DNA from: Pomphorhynchus laevis
Lineage: Eukaryota; Acanthocephala; Palaeacanthocephala; Echinorhynchida; Pomphorhynchidae
DNA length: 64,000 nt
Assembly (NCBI GenBank): GCA_012934845.2
Contig: WNNJ02003216.1
Location: 62,001-126,000, forward strand
Direction of reading: 5' to 3'
Of the stretch, positions 45,647 to 56,529 are shown piece after piece. Below the pieces are notes generated by a model. The model did no database searches. It saw nothing but the letters and a program-made list of their open reading frames with translations, and had not been told where the DNA came from. Each line of letters starts with the position of its first letter. The stretch's first letter is position 1. The position numbers and the translations under genes were made by a program.

Positions 45647-46978
45647 GTTTTCCCATAATGTAAACGCCGTGACCTCTGAGTGTTGATTCCTTGCGGATGG
45701 GTAAGATATCTATCAAAGGATGTTCACGACGGTTTACAGCTGCTCATGTCATCATCAAGTTTGATATTAATAGAGACTTTTCTATTGATGTAACGCCTAG
45801 CAAGTGAATTTTACTTTCAAATGGTAAGCCTCTTATCGAGGGAACCAAATGCGTTGCTTTTCGTAGCACCTTTTCATTATTCGTATGCTCTGTTTTTGAT
45901 TGAGGATGCATGGCTTGCGATACATAGAACACGTGACTCAGAATCAACGATTCGTAAAGTGGTTTAAATGACGGAATGTCGACTCTGCGAATAGTTCTGC
46001 GTAGCATAGCAAGAATTAGTAAGCACTTAGTTTTGACTGCAGCGGAGTTGATATTTGTTTTTAGATCATCTGTTATTATTACACTTAGGTCCTTGTAAGA
46101 GTTGACCACGTTTATTTGCCATCCGCTTACTTCGTAGTTTGCAATATGTCGCCTGCATCCAATGTGCATATGATCACATTATTCTGGGTTTATAGTCAGA
46201 TTCATTGCCCCTGCCCAATGCTGCAGGTTTGATATGTCCAATTGTAGGATGTGCACGTCGTTGTCGTTTTTGATGGCCTACCAAATTTTAATATCATCTG
46301 CATATAGAATATAGTCAGAAGCTATAAGTGGTATTACGCTATTGATGTATATATTAAATAGCGTTGGGCTCAGAACTGAACCTTGTGGAACGCCAGAGTG
46401 TAGTTGAATGTTAGATGAAAACGAGTCTCCTATTTTAACGGTGAATGAGCGACTGTATAAGAAGTCAGAAATCCAATAAAGGATGCAAGTGTGCACTTCA
46501 ATGTCATATAATTTACTGATAAGGATTAAATGGTCTACTCGATCAAACGCTCGCGATAAATCAAAAAAGACAATGTCAACGTCGTTTCCGGCATCTATCG
46601 AAGAGGCCCAGCTGTGTCTCGCGGTGAGTAAGTTTGTCGTAGTGGATCTTAGTTTACGGAAACCATGTTGTTGATTATTCGTGATTCCCTTTCTGTTGAT
46701 GAATGTCTTTAATTCAGCAAGCACTATTCGCTCCAAGAATTTGCAAAATATGCATGTAAGGCTGATTGGACGATAGTTCGATAAACGTGATTTATTTCAT
46801 TTCTTATAGATCAGGCACACTATTGCGGTTATCCAGTCAACAGATAAGGTCGATGTATATAATGAGACAACAAATAGGCGATGAAGAGTTATACACACAG
46901 TGGTAGCGAGTTCACGTAGGGCAATTGACGGTATGCCGTCTGGCCCAGAGGAATTAGTTCTTGGTAGTCTTCTTAGTT
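45647..46978 (-). mobile_element. CR1-like LINE, RT and C-terminus
   Basis: From right to left: SSGPDGIPSIALREL near 46940, NYRPISLTCIFCKFLERI near 46770, FFDLSRAFDRVDHLIL near 46560, SGVPQGSVLSPTLFNIY near 46390 and YADDIKIW near 46285. After a stop/frame change come VNSYKDLSVIITDDLKTN and LRKATHLVPSIRGLPFESK (46169-45744). The 5' half is missing. The left boundary with the family A 5' repeats is at ~45647. Confidence 0.8.
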
Positions 46979-47176
46979 CCGAGAATTATTATTGTTGGAA
47001 AGTCGGATGAACTGAAAACGGTATGGGATTTACTGATTCACGAGGCTCCTAAATTCGGCTACTATGTGAATCCAGAAAAGCGTGTACTTGTGTCGCATTT
47101 CCCGATCTCTATTCACGATATTCCATCACCAGACATCAAAACCTCGATCAACGGAACAATGATCTTGGGTGCTCTA
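46979..47176 (+). mobile_element. Restriction-like-endonuclease LINE, RT piece
   Basis: Encodes GKSDELKTVWDLLIHEAPKF, GYYVNPEKRVLV and MILGA, an RT thumb-side block typical of a LINE group whose ORF ends in a CCHC/restriction-like endonuclease domain. The frame is interrupted at ~47177 by a family B LINE and resumes at 48986 with GSAEFVEETIRLK. Confidence 0.7.
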
Positions 47177-48985
47177 ACTCAATTCTTTCACGATCATCTA
47201 CCCCTTGTAATATAAATCCTAATGAATTTTCTTCTTGTCTACAAACTAAGCTATCTAATTTACATTCCCTACTACCCATAGCCCCCTTGTACCCACTCTT
47301 CTCTTTAAATACTTCCCTCCCAGAACTATTACACCTTCTTCCCGTTTCGTCTGATGAAGTTTCTTTGGTTCTGCTGTCATTACCTAATAAAACCTTTCCT
47401 TCTGACCCAATTCCCACTCACTTGCTTAAAAATATCTGCACCGTTATCTTACCCTTCCTAACCATATTGTTCAACTCGTCCATCCGTAGCCGTACATTTC
47501 CTGCCATCTGGAAATGCGCCACTGTCCGTCCTCTCATCAAAAAGCAATCTCTCGACTCCTCACTACCATCTTCGTACCGTCCTATTTCACTTCTCCCAAC
47601 CCTCTCTAAACTCTTTGAGCGTCTCGTTCTTAAGCAAGTTAATACATATCTCTATTCCTCTAACTTATTTCCTCCCTTCCAAGCCGTTTTTCGCTCTAAT
47701 TACTCTACCGAAATTGCATGTCTTAAAGTTTATAACGACTTACTCATATCGCGCGATCATAAATTATAAAGTGTCATAGTTTCTCTTGATCTATCGTCTG
47801 CTTTTGACATCGTCGATCACTCGATTCTTCTCCATCGCCTTCGTCATGATTATGGCTTCTCTTTACCCACTGTATCATGGTTTTCTTCATATCTATCAAA
47901 CCGTACATTTCGCGTATATTCTAACTCTTCTCTCTCCCATCCTTCGTCCATTCCGTTCGGTGTTCCACAAGGCTCCGTATTAGGCCCTATACTTTTTTCT
48001 CTTCTTCTTGGTGATTTGTCTCCGATTTCTCATAAATTTAACTTCCATGCTATGCAATATGCTGATGACATTCTCATCTATGCTCATGCACCTGCTTATC
48101 GTATTCATGATCTTAGTGTTTCTGTTTCCAGCTGTCTCGTCTAAATTTCCAATTATCTTTCTTCCTTTTGCCTTTCTCTGAATCCTGATAAATATAAAAT
48201 TATGTGGATCCTACCTCGAAGATTCGGCGTAGAACCTCCTTCCGTATCATTAAATTCTACAATTCTTCCTATCGTTGATAATCTCGTTTTCCTAGGCTTT
48301 CATTTCGACAACCGACTTTCACTTAAATCTTTCGTTAGTGATAAAGTACGCTCATCTACCTTGATACTCCGCAACCTCCGTCAACTTCGTAGATTGATCG
48401 ATTTCCCTTCTTTTATGACTCTCATATCTTCTCTTCTTTTCTCAAGACTTGATTACTGTCTTAGTCTATTTTCCAACTTACCTAAATCCACGCTTCCTTT
48501 ACAACGCATCATCAACGCTGCCGTCCGAGTTCTCCTCCGTCTTCGTCGTTTTGATCATACATCCCACTATCTTGTTTCTCTTGATTGGCCTACCATTTAT
48601 CGTCGTGTTCAAATTCGTATTCTTATCATTGCTTTCCGCCTTATAACTTCTCATACCCCTTCATTTCTCAACCTTCCTTTTCTCGACAATTCTCGTACTG
48701 TGTATTGTGCTCTGCGTTCCCGTAATTCCCTTCTTTTACATGTTCCAATCTACTCTATCTCTTTTGGCTTCCGCTTCTTCGTTGTGGCTGCTCCTCTCTT
48801 GTGGAATCAACTGCCTATTCATATCCGCCAATCAACATCTATGCCGTACTTCAAACGCCAAATCCAATTCCATTTCAACAATTAACTAATTATCTGTGAC
48901 TTTTGATGTTCTTTTTTTTGTTTGTTAGTGGTCATGTAAGCTTGCATTTTGCACGCATTTGCTACGTTAAATAAATTATTGTATT
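47177..48985 (+). mobile_element. LINE family B copy, 5'-truncated
   Basis: It starts within the post-endonuclease linker (LNSILSRS-equivalent), then RT fingers (SYRPISLLPTLSKLFERL), a TAA at 47767-47769 where family B has Cys, SGVPQGSVLGP-equivalent sequence with frame changes, YADDILIYAHAP near 48058 and the C-terminus (48202-48885). The 3'UTR has a decayed hairpin and AAATAAATTATTGTATTATAAT tail. It lies within the restriction-like-endonuclease LINE in the same orientation. Confidence 0.85.
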
Positions 48986-50365
48986 ATAATAGGGTCTGCA
49001 GAGTTTGTGGAAGAGACTATCCGGTTGAAAGCATACAAATGGACCGCACTTGTGCGAAAACTAGCAGTGGTTGCCAACATCGATACGTACGTTGCATACT
49101 GCGGCCTGATAAACTCAGTCCAAATGAAATGGATCTTTTCTTTACGAACAAGCAAGTGTAATGAAGAACGGTTAACGGACTTGGGATATGCACTTAGAGA
49201 TGTTCTTCTTCCCCTTTTCGCAGATTGGAATCTAAACCAGAATTGGAAGGTGTTACTCACATCTCCTTTAAAGCTGGGAGGACTTGGAATTGTGGACCCC
49301 ACCTTTACATTGAGTCTAGAGTACGATAGCTCATTATCTCTCGCATCAACGTATGACATCGGTGACCAAGCAGAAGCTCTTTATGATATCCAAAAATCAA
49401 GATTACTAGAGATTACTTCCATACGAATGAGCAGGTTGAAAGAGCGACTACATAGCGTAGATGACAATTTCGATTCATCAGTTCATAACGCGATTTCGCA
49501 TGCGATGCGATCAGGTGCATCATCGTGGATAGAGGCAATGCATCATCGTGCATTGCCTCTATCAACCGAAAAGCACAATCTATCTTCCAATCAATTCAAA
49601 GATGCCATAGCCAGCCGTTATGGACAAGTGCCTTCAGACCTGACGAATCGTTTTTGTCCTTGTGGTGAGAAGCTGGATATAAGTCATGCACTTGCTTGTA
49701 GAAACGGGGGCCTTCCTATTATACGCCACAACGCTATAAGGGACATACTTGCCATAGAGCTTTCTCGAGTGTGTAACTCTGTGAACACGGAGCCGGTCCT
49801 GAGCACAGTACCTGCAAATCTAAAATTTATGGAACGCACAACTACACGTGACATTAGTGCCCCGCTTGATATTGTTTGTTCTACTCTTGGCAACGATTGG
49901 TTTGAGCGGACGTTTCTAGACGTTACGGTTTTTTCGGTTTTTGCTCAGGCCAGTAGCTCTAGATCTCTCGAAGCAAATTTTCAGTACAATGAACAACGAA
50001 AATTGTCTAAATACAATGAAAGAATAATGCAGGTGGAACGAGGGACATTCATTCCGTTCGTTTTATCTTCATCTGGTGGATTAGGGGATCAGGCAATCAA
50101 ATTACTGAAAACCCTTTCTGGTGCAATCTCTCGCCGAACGAATGCAGAATACGCCGAAACGCTCACTCGGATCAAAAGGAAAATATCCATTGAAATAGCC
50201 CGCTCCGCCTCAGCATGTTTACGAGCCCCACGTTTACGCAAGAACGGTGCAATACAGTCGGACGGAACTAAGTTAAACAGCTTAAATCAGGTTTTCTCAG
50301 AAAAATTGTAGACAATGATTTGTATCGTTGAACTAATGCCCATTTGCGGGTATCATCTTTTTAAA
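48986..50365 (+). mobile_element. Restriction-like-endonuclease LINE, 3' half
   Basis: Contains the C-terminal ~440 codons of the LINE and a short 3'UTR. The 3'UTR hairpin TGCCC-ATTTGC-GGGTA (50337-50352) shares its loop with LINE C1. The element was split by family B at 47177. Its reading frame in this half is intact, so the insertion of family B was probably what stopped it. Confidence 0.75.
49007..50311 (+). CDS. C-terminal part of RLE-type LINE ORF
   Basis: 434 codons open from the first ATG, though the true frame is entered from upstream at 48986 (GSAEFVEETIRLK). Residues ~1-130 are the RT thumb region (YVAYCGLINSVQMKW, LLTSPLKLGGLGIVDPT). Residues ~212-240 hold a zinc-binding CPCGEKLDISHALAC motif followed by RHNAIRD. 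Residues ~278-305 (PLDIVCSTLG, TFLDVTVF) fit the PD-(D/E)XK restriction-like endonuclease core of R2/R4-like LINEs, and SSSGGLGDQA is a conserved downstream block. The domain would nick target DNA. The nearest named clade is unclear to me. A 15-bp inverted repeat lies inside the frame at 49526-49561. Confidence 0.75.
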   Translation: MEETIRLKAYKWTALVRKLAVVANIDTYVAYCGLINSVQMKWIFSLRTSKCNEERLTDLGYALRDVLLPLFADWNLNQNWKVLLTSPLKLGGLGIVDPTFTLSLEYDSSLSLASTYDIGDQAEALYDIQKSRLLEITSIRMSRLKERLHSVDDNFDSSVHNAISHAMRSGASSWIEAMHHRALPLSTEKHNLSSNQFKDAIASRYGQVPSDLTNRFCPCGEKLDISHALACRNGGLPIIRHNAIRDILAIELSRVCNSVNTEPVLSTVPANLKFMERTTTRDISAPLDIVCSTLGNDWFERTFLDVTVFSVFAQASSSRSLEANFQYNEQRKLSKYNERIMQVERGTFIPFVLSSSGGLGDQAIKLLKTLSGAISRRTNAEYAETLTRIKRKISIEIARSASACLRAPRLRKNGAIQSDGTKLNSLNQVFSEKL

Positions 50366-52680
50366 AAAAATTTATTACAGGTCATAGCCATAAGGCTGTT
50401 TTGACCGCTCACAATAAAAAACAAATAAATAGAAGAAAAAAATCAAAAAAATCGTTCAGTATATATATCAGAACCATGGGTACTACAGCAACCACCATTC
50501 GTTCTCATTTCGAATCCAGTTCTTTATATTGGATTTAAATTCATTGATTGTATGCACCGCAACGACATCAACTGGAAGACGATTCCAAATATTCACCGCT
50601 CGATGAGACAGTCGGAAATGACGAGGGTATTTTCCGTGCTCATGTACTACTAGTACTTTCGAGTGCCCTCTACGTCCATCCCGTTCATTGAGTTCAACTC
50701 TATTTGCTGGAAAATTTTTAATCTTTATTAACTAGTCGATACATAGCTAGAAGGTCGAAAAAAAGGAATCTTTTACGCACTGTCGCCATATTCAAACTTT
50801 TTATTCGTGCCTCATAGGGAAGATATCGTACCTGAGGACATAATTTCGTAAACCGTCGAAGTATGCGCTCTAATTGATCAAGTTCTGTACGCGTACACGG
50901 AAAGACTACTGGCGACACATATTCTAATATCGGTCTTATAAGAGCATTATATAAACGCACAACACAAACGGGAGATAAATCTTTATCTCCCATTTGTGAA
51001 CGATTTATAAATCGTTCAACATTATTCAGTTGAACGATTTTTAGGCATTCGTCTAGATTAGCTGAGGTATTATTCCTTTCGAAACGTCCGAACGTTACCT
51101 TCATACTGATTGATGACGGGTTCGCCATCGCAAATTCGTTTGCAAATAAATCAGCAATCGATTTTTGGTCGCATACCAAGTTGTCCGCATCGTCCAATAC
51201 GCATTGTAGTTGAGCGTGTCTTGATTTGCTCGGCTTGGCATCAAACGAATAGAATCGCTTTGGGTCAGATCGAATTTGGGAACATATATTATTCAGGAAT
51301 GTCCGTTGCTCATTGCGTTTAATTGACGTCGCGTAGTTTCGAGCTTTTCTGTAAGCCTCGAAAGTGCCGTGCCCAGTTCTGTATTTGTGAAATGTCAAGT
51401 TGCGTTTTTTGATTACCTGTCTTACAGAGTGTACGAGCCACTGAGTTACTTGCCTTGGTTTCGTTTTTACGTTCATGGTAGGTGAAAATATGTCAATCAA
51501 GTGACGGAATGTGTCGCACTACTTAAAAATTCTGAATTGATAGGTAAACTTCTCCATTTTGTCTACTCTCTATTAGTTTCAGCTTAGCGAGTTTTAGTCG
51601 AGCTCGTTCATCTTAGAAAATATTCAGTCCAGTATCATGAAGTTTATACCGTTGTGAGAATGCATTATCTCTCATTGTTTTGTTGTGAAATAATATTTTT
51701 AGAAGCCTTGGTCTCCCATCTTGATGACGCTACCTAAGCGAATCAAATTCACAATACGTATAGAATTAAATTCGTCTACGTTCTTTGATGACATCATCAT
51801 AGAGAGGACCGTGCTTATCATATCCACGTCCTCTTTCAGTCGATGATGATTATTTAATTTGGAAGGTTCCCTGAGACTAGCTACTAGCAAACAGCGGGCT
51901 CGATATTCCTCTGTATGTGTAGTCGATCTCCTGTAATTTGAATGGTTATTGCTAGGAGTATCCTATAGTGTCAACGGTAATGATTAAAAACTTCCTGTGT
52001 TGCTTTTGAAGGAGTGTGGTCTTGATTGTTACTTTGAGATTCGCTTTGTCGGGACATTGGAGAATTTTCTCTTTGACATTTAGTTGAACTATTATCATGC
52101 CATGCCTCCGATGTTTTCATCATTCGCAGATGCCGTTGGTTTCTGCTCCACACGCGGGCCGAACTGGGTATTATATGTGTACACGGCGATTTAAGAGCTA
52201 GAAGCTGCTCTGTAGAAACATTGAGGAAAGGTAGGTCCTCCGGATTTCGTGTGGTTGGCTTATAAATTGAATGTGGAGTAGATACTTAAGTTATAACAAT
52301 TTTTGGCTTTGTCACTGTCTTGGTAGATTTATCATAAGCTTGACAAAATCCATCTTGCTGCGATACAATTTGCGGCTCCTTCACTGTCTCAGTAGATTTA
52401 TCAAAAATTTGAGAAATTCTATCATGATGCGATTCCATTTCCAATTGCTCTAAGCGTTTTATTAAGAAGTTGATTTGGTTCGCCGCACAGAATCCGCAGT
52501 AGAACTGTGGCCCGCCACAAGTTTCCTGACCCAAAGCACAATTATGTGTTACTGATGTTCAGATTTGACAACCTCTAGTGGAGCATTCCACTTGTATGTT
52601 CTCGAGCTTGCCGATTTTATAGGTATCAACAGAGATTGCTCGCTTGGCTTTTGGTAGATTTTTCTTCTTGGCCCCCATTA
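50366..52680 (-). mobile_element. CR1-like LINE with EN and RT core deleted
   Basis: From the right: ORF1 start (MGAKKKNLPKAK at 52678), zinc module (CSTRGC, later YCGFC in 52534-52286), linker, RRM-like remnant (RIVNLIRLG in 51890-51699), then directly the ORF2 linker and C-terminus (51500-50718) without endonuclease or RT catalytic blocks. The C-terminus continues to ~50430 (RDGRRGHSK, VHEHGKYPRH). The 3'UTR has AGCC/GGCT hairpin and TGTAATAAA tail at 50375-50400. Confidence 0.8.
50718..51500 (-). pseudogene. LINE ORF2 remnant fused in frame across an RT deletion
   Basis: A 260-codon open frame. Residues ~1-170 are the linker between endonuclease and RT (SVRQVIKKRNLTFHKYR, FYSFDAKPSKSRHAQLQ, IADLFANEFAMANPS). 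At ~51000-50985 (NRSQMGDKDLSP) it passes without a stop into the post-RT C-terminus (VVRLYNALIRPILEY, RRFTKLCPQVRYLPYEARI). The fingers, palm and YADD block are absent. As it stands it has no polymerase active site. The reading frame over the join is probably chance. Confidence 0.75.
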
Positions 52681-52739
52681 ACTGTAGGTTACAATAATTT
52701 ACAATTTTTAAAACCGCACTCCTTGTCAACAAAAATGCT

Positions 52740-52970
52740 CTTTTTATATAAAATAGGTTTAGGTTCTTCTGGTTTAGGTTTTCTAGTTTAGGTTCTTCAG
52801 GTTTAGGTTCTTTAGGCTTTTTAGGTTTTTTAGGTTCCTCTGGAATCGTTCTTCTGGAATTGTTCTTTGCATGTTAATTTATCTTGTATGTATATTAGAT
52901 TGTATGTATATTAGATCTGAAATGTATGTATATTAGATCTCAAATGTATGTATATTAGATCTCAAACTTT
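52740..52970. repeat. Short degenerate repeats upstream of LINE ORF1
   Basis: At ~52748-52840 the + strand has a loose run of (T)TTAGGTTCTT(C)-like units. At 52884-52968 about three and a half copies of a 22-bp unit (TATATTAGATCTCAAATGTATG) follow. Both lie just upstream of the ORF1 start of the minus-strand LINE and may be its 5'UTR monomers, different from the 16-bp repeats of families A and C1. Confidence 0.75.
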
Positions 52971-52999
52971 TTTAAGGTTTGTATTTGCTTTGTATTTAA

Positions 53000-53450
53000 A
53001 TAAGGTACACTAAATAATCAAAGTTCATAAGAGGAAATACGTCATTAGCGCGAATTTGACTCCCCTGCTATGTTTGGTCGTAGAATTAGGGCCGAAACCT
53101 GATAACGTAGCAGTTCTTTCTGATGAACTCGAATTTTTATTCTTATACATCGTATGTTATTTGCTAGTCTATTCAAAAAAATGAATTTTATTTAAATTTT
53201 AACTTGATAAAACTGATATTATTTAATTGATAACAGTCTCTTATGGTGACCTCTAATCCATATTCGAATATATCATATGTTATTAATTAGTCAATTCATA
53301 AAAATGACGTTTATTTTAAATTTCAATTTTTTTAAATTTTAACTTGATATAAATATAAATTCTATAAAATCTTATATAATTATTTATTATTTATCTTGAT
53401 TTTTATTTTTATAAATAGTATAAAATACGTAGACTCAGTTATCTTATCTA
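53000..53450 (+). mobile_element. Penelope-like element 3' remnant, diverged
   Basis: No coding part remains. The foldable segment (~53020-53150) keeps CTGCTATG...CGTAGCAG and GGGCCGAAACCTGATA, and the tail ends in TACGTAGACTCAGTTATCT near 53430. It is the most diverged of the copies and therefore useful for testing which helices are conserved. Confidence 0.7.
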
Positions 53451-53481
53451 ATTAATCTCATCTGTTTATCTCATCTGATTT

Positions 53482-53872
53482 TCTCATCTTTGACATTGAG
53501 ACAGTCCAAAAAGTTAAACTTGTCGCTCTTTTCCGCCTAGGTAAGCGTAATGCTTTAAATAATAAACCCCGACTACTCAAAGCTGTCTTCCATAACCAAC
53601 TTCATGCTACCTTAATGTTGCGAAACTCGTTCCGTCTCAAAGGGTCTAATATTCGACTGCTGAAAGATCTTGATGTATCAGAACGAAAAAAATTATCGAA
53701 GGTTAAAGAGGAACTAGCATCTCGTGTTGCTAAAGGAGAAACAAATCTCTATGTGAAAAATTTTCAGATTGTGAAGCGACGCACCCGGCTGAGTTGGATC
53801 CCACTAGTCATGTCGCCTCGCGTGCATTCTGTAATCGAAACGGGCTCGTCTACTCTGCCTATCAGAGTCTAA
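53482..53872 (+). pseudogene. LINE D ORF1 C-terminal remnant (RRM-like)
   Basis: In frame from ~53455: ETVQKVKLVALFRLGKR, NKPRLLKAVFHNQ, IRLLKDLDVSERKKL and GETNLYVKNFQIVKRR, ending at 53872. It parallels LINE C1 ORF1 residues ~300-395 block for block and is the RNA-binding C-terminal domain. The N-terminal zinc module and the start codon are missing. It overlaps ORF2 by ~80 nt. Confidence 0.75.
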
Positions 53873-56529
53873 ATGGTTTAGCGTCCGGGTTATTAGGATG
53901 TGTAAGGGGTGATAGGAATACTCCCAGAGGTATGTTGGGGCATTGTGAAATACTCCATGGTAATGTTCGCAGTCTTATATCGAAGATAGATGAACTGAGA
54001 TATAGAGTTCAGTTAATTCGTCCTAAATTACTCGCTATCACAGAATCATGGCTATATAGTGATATTATTGATAATGAAGTCTCCATCCCTGGTTATCTGG
54101 TTTTCCGCAGTGATCGTAAAAGTGGAAGAGGTGGAGGTGTTATTCTTTATGTGAGCAACGATGTGAAAGTAACTATTCTTAGCACTTCTTCTTCTAATAA
54201 AGTCGAAAGTTTGTGGTGTCGGGTAAAATTCATGCATACCGCTCCGCTTGTTCTGGGGGTAGTATATCGTTCACCCTTGGCCGCCACAGATAAACTGATT
54301 GGGGAAGTAGAACTTTATTCTAAAGGTACCTCCAATGTTTTAATACTTGGTGACTTGAATATGCCTTCGGTTGATTGGAATTCGTATACGGCTTTTCCTA
54401 CTTGTGACCATGCTTCCTATGACCTTCTGGAGTGTATCATCTATTGTGGTTTAACTCAGCATGTTCAAAATTACACTCGTTTTGCTAGTGACAGTAGATC
54501 TCTATTAGATGTATGTTTATCTTCGAACAGTGAGATTATTAACGCTATCCGTTATGATGCCCCGATCGGTATGTCTGATCATTGCGTATTGATCATTAGG
54601 TTAAGGTTTCAAGAAGATACTCGAGGTCCGCGTGAAAATCAAGTGGTTAATGCTTTCAAAACCAACACAGGTGCAATTAAGTCAATACTTTCAACAGCTA
54701 CCTGGCCAGATCCCGCTGTTGTTGGAGTACACGGCGCGTGGAATTACTTTCAGAGAACCTTAGAGTCGCTGCTTATTTTATTCTCTCCACTTAGAAGCAG
54801 GACACGTCGAAAAGATTCTCCCTGGTTCGATTCTGAGTTACGTTCAGCATTGAGGACTCGTAATTTGATCTTCAATCGCTACAAAGTTGGGGAGTGTAGT
54901 TATGATGTTTTTAAACAGGCAAGAAATTTATTCAATTCATTGAAGAGAAAGAAGCGGTGTGCATTTGAGAATGCATTAGCTAACAAGTGTAAATACGATT
55001 TAAAGGTCCTTTTTCAGTACCTATCAAGCAGGGGAGCTGTTGATTCTTCGATTTGTCACTACTTCTATGACATTTCTGCGAATGACCTAGCTGAAGAGTT
55101 TGCGGCACACTATTGCACTTCAGTAGAGCCCGCAAATGAACATCAAACTTTTTGTATGGAATCTAGTGTGCTGAACACTTACTCTGACACGTGTCTTGAG
55201 TTGGACCTTGACAATTTGATAACGCCAGCTAAAGTCTATTCCGAATTACGCCGTCTAAAAGCAAATAATTCAAGAGGTTGTGACTTACTACCTTCTGTTT
55301 ATCTGCGCAGATTAGCAGGCTCAATTTGCGTTCCTCTCTGTGCAATTTTTCGCCAGTCAATCTTGGAAAGATCTCTTCCTAATGTGTGGAAGCAGTCAAT
55401 TGTTCTTCCCTACTTCAAGAAGGGAGATCGCTCTTCCGTCGAGAATTATAGGCCGGTGAGCATTACCTGCATTTGCTGTAGAGTGTTGGAGAGGTTTGTG
55501 CATCGCTACATGGTTGAGTTTTTTCGTGTAGGAAAAATTTTAGTCCCTAATCAGCACGGATTTCGGGAGGGTTATTCAACTGTTTCAAATTTGCTTGATG
55601 CTCATCTTGATTGGACAGCGAATAAGACACATTATATCGATACAGACATTATATTCTTCGACTTTTCTAAAGCTTTTGATAGAGTAGATCATGGTCTACT
55701 TCTTCAGAAACTTGTCAATACTGGACTCCCAAACATAATAGTTGATTGGATTAGAGAATTTCTTCGTGATCGTTGCTTTCGAGTACTTGTCGATTGGTCA
55801 TTGTCTGTGTCTAGAGAATGTCATATTGGAGTACCTCAAGGTTCAGTTTTGGGTCCGCTTTTATTCAGCATTTATGTTAACGATTTGCCTGGGTGCATTC
55901 GCTCTCGATCATGTTTGTATGCAGATGACTTAAAAATATGGCGGCCCATTCATTCATGTGAGGATGTTGATAATTTGCAAACTGACATAGATAATTTGGA
56001 GTTGTGGGCGGCGTTAAACAAGCTTGTGATAAATGTTTCGAAATGCAAACACATGCGTATTATTGGTAATGCTCGCAAGCAACTAACATCAGCTTGTTAC
56101 ACATATAAGGACTGTATTGTGGAAAGTGTCGATAGTTACAAAGATTTAGGAGTATGGGTTACCTCTAATTTATCAACCAAAAAGCACACTGATCAAGCTT
56201 GTGCCAACTCCAATAAAATGATAGGTATGATTCGACGCGCGTTTGTTCGCGTTAATCCGACTGCTCTTCGGCCTCTGATTTTAGCACATGTATTGAGTAG
56301 ACTTTTATATGCAGCTCCGGTTGTATACCCACGTACTGTGCATGAACATAAGAAATCAGAGAGGGTACTTCGCAGGGCAACAAAGCTAGCACCAACGTTG
56401 GCGTCGCTGCCTTATGAAGACAGACTGAGATCATTAGGACTTGAGACCGTCACATGGACCCGTCGGTACATGAATATGTGCCTTGTTTGGCAATTTATTC
56501 CAACGTCCTCATCACCCTCTTCGGAGTAG
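53794..56529 (+). CDS. LINE D ORF2: APE endonuclease plus reverse transcriptase
   Basis: 911 codons. Endonuclease at residues ~45-270: HGNVRSLISKIDEL, ITESWLYSDI, RGGGVILYVS, VVYRSPLAATD, LILGDLNMPSVDWNS and GMSDHCVLIIRL, with the catalytic Glu, Asp/Asn and SDH in place. Linker with DSPWFDSELRSALR. RT at ~490-750: CDLLPSVYLRR, NYRPVSITCICCRVLERF, NQHGFREGYSTVSNLL, FFDFSKAFDRVDHGLL, GVPQGSVLGPLLFSIY and YADDLKIWRPI. Thumb and C-terminus follow; the last ~75 codons are read in another frame (56483-56752: LRGHSLTIRRNR, IVELWNNLDADTV). The protein would nick target DNA and prime reverse transcription. The true start could be up to ~45 codons inside the frame. It is probably dead or nearly so because of the late frame change and lost 5' end. 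Confidence 0.9.
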   Translation: MDPTSHVASRAFCNRNGLVYSAYQSLNGLASGLLGCVRGDRNTPRGMLGHCEILHGNVRSLISKIDELRYRVQLIRPKLLAITESWLYSDIIDNEVSIPGYLVFRSDRKSGRGGGVILYVSNDVKVTILSTSSSNKVESLWCRVKFMHTAPLVLGVVYRSPLAATDKLIGEVELYSKGTSNVLILGDLNMPSVDWNSYTAFPTCDHASYDLLECIIYCGLTQHVQNYTRFASDSRSLLDVCLSSNSEIINAIRYDAPIGMSDHCVLIIRLRFQEDTRGPRENQVVNAFKTNTGAIKSILSTATWPDPAVVGVHGAWNYFQRTLESLLILFSPLRSRTRRKDSPWFDSELRSALRTRNLIFNRYKVGECSYDVFKQARNLFNSLKRKKRCAFENALANKCKYDLKVLFQYLSSRGAVDSSICHYFYDISANDLAEEFAAHYCTSVEPANEHQTFCMESSVLNTYSDTCLELDLDNLITPAKVYSELRRLKANNSRGCDLLPSVYLRRLAGSICVPLCAIFRQSILERSLPNVWKQSIVLPYFKKGDRSSVENYRPVSITCICCRVLERFVHRYMVEFFRVGKILVPNQHGFREGYSTVSNLLDAHLDWTANKTHYIDTDIIFFDFSKAFDRVDHGLLLQKLVNTGLPNIIVDWIREFLRDRCFRVLVDWSLSVSRECHIGVPQGSVLGPLLFSIYVNDLPGCIRSRSCLYADDLKIWRPIHSCEDVDNLQTDIDNLELWAALNKLVINVSKCKHMRIIGNARKQLTSACYTYKDCIVESVDSYKDLGVWVTSNLSTKKHTDQACANSNKMIGMIRRAFVRVNPTALRPLILAHVLSRLLYAAPVVYPRTVHEHKKSERVLRRATKLAPTLASLPYEDRLRSLGLETVTWTRRYMNMCLVWQFIPTSSSPSSE

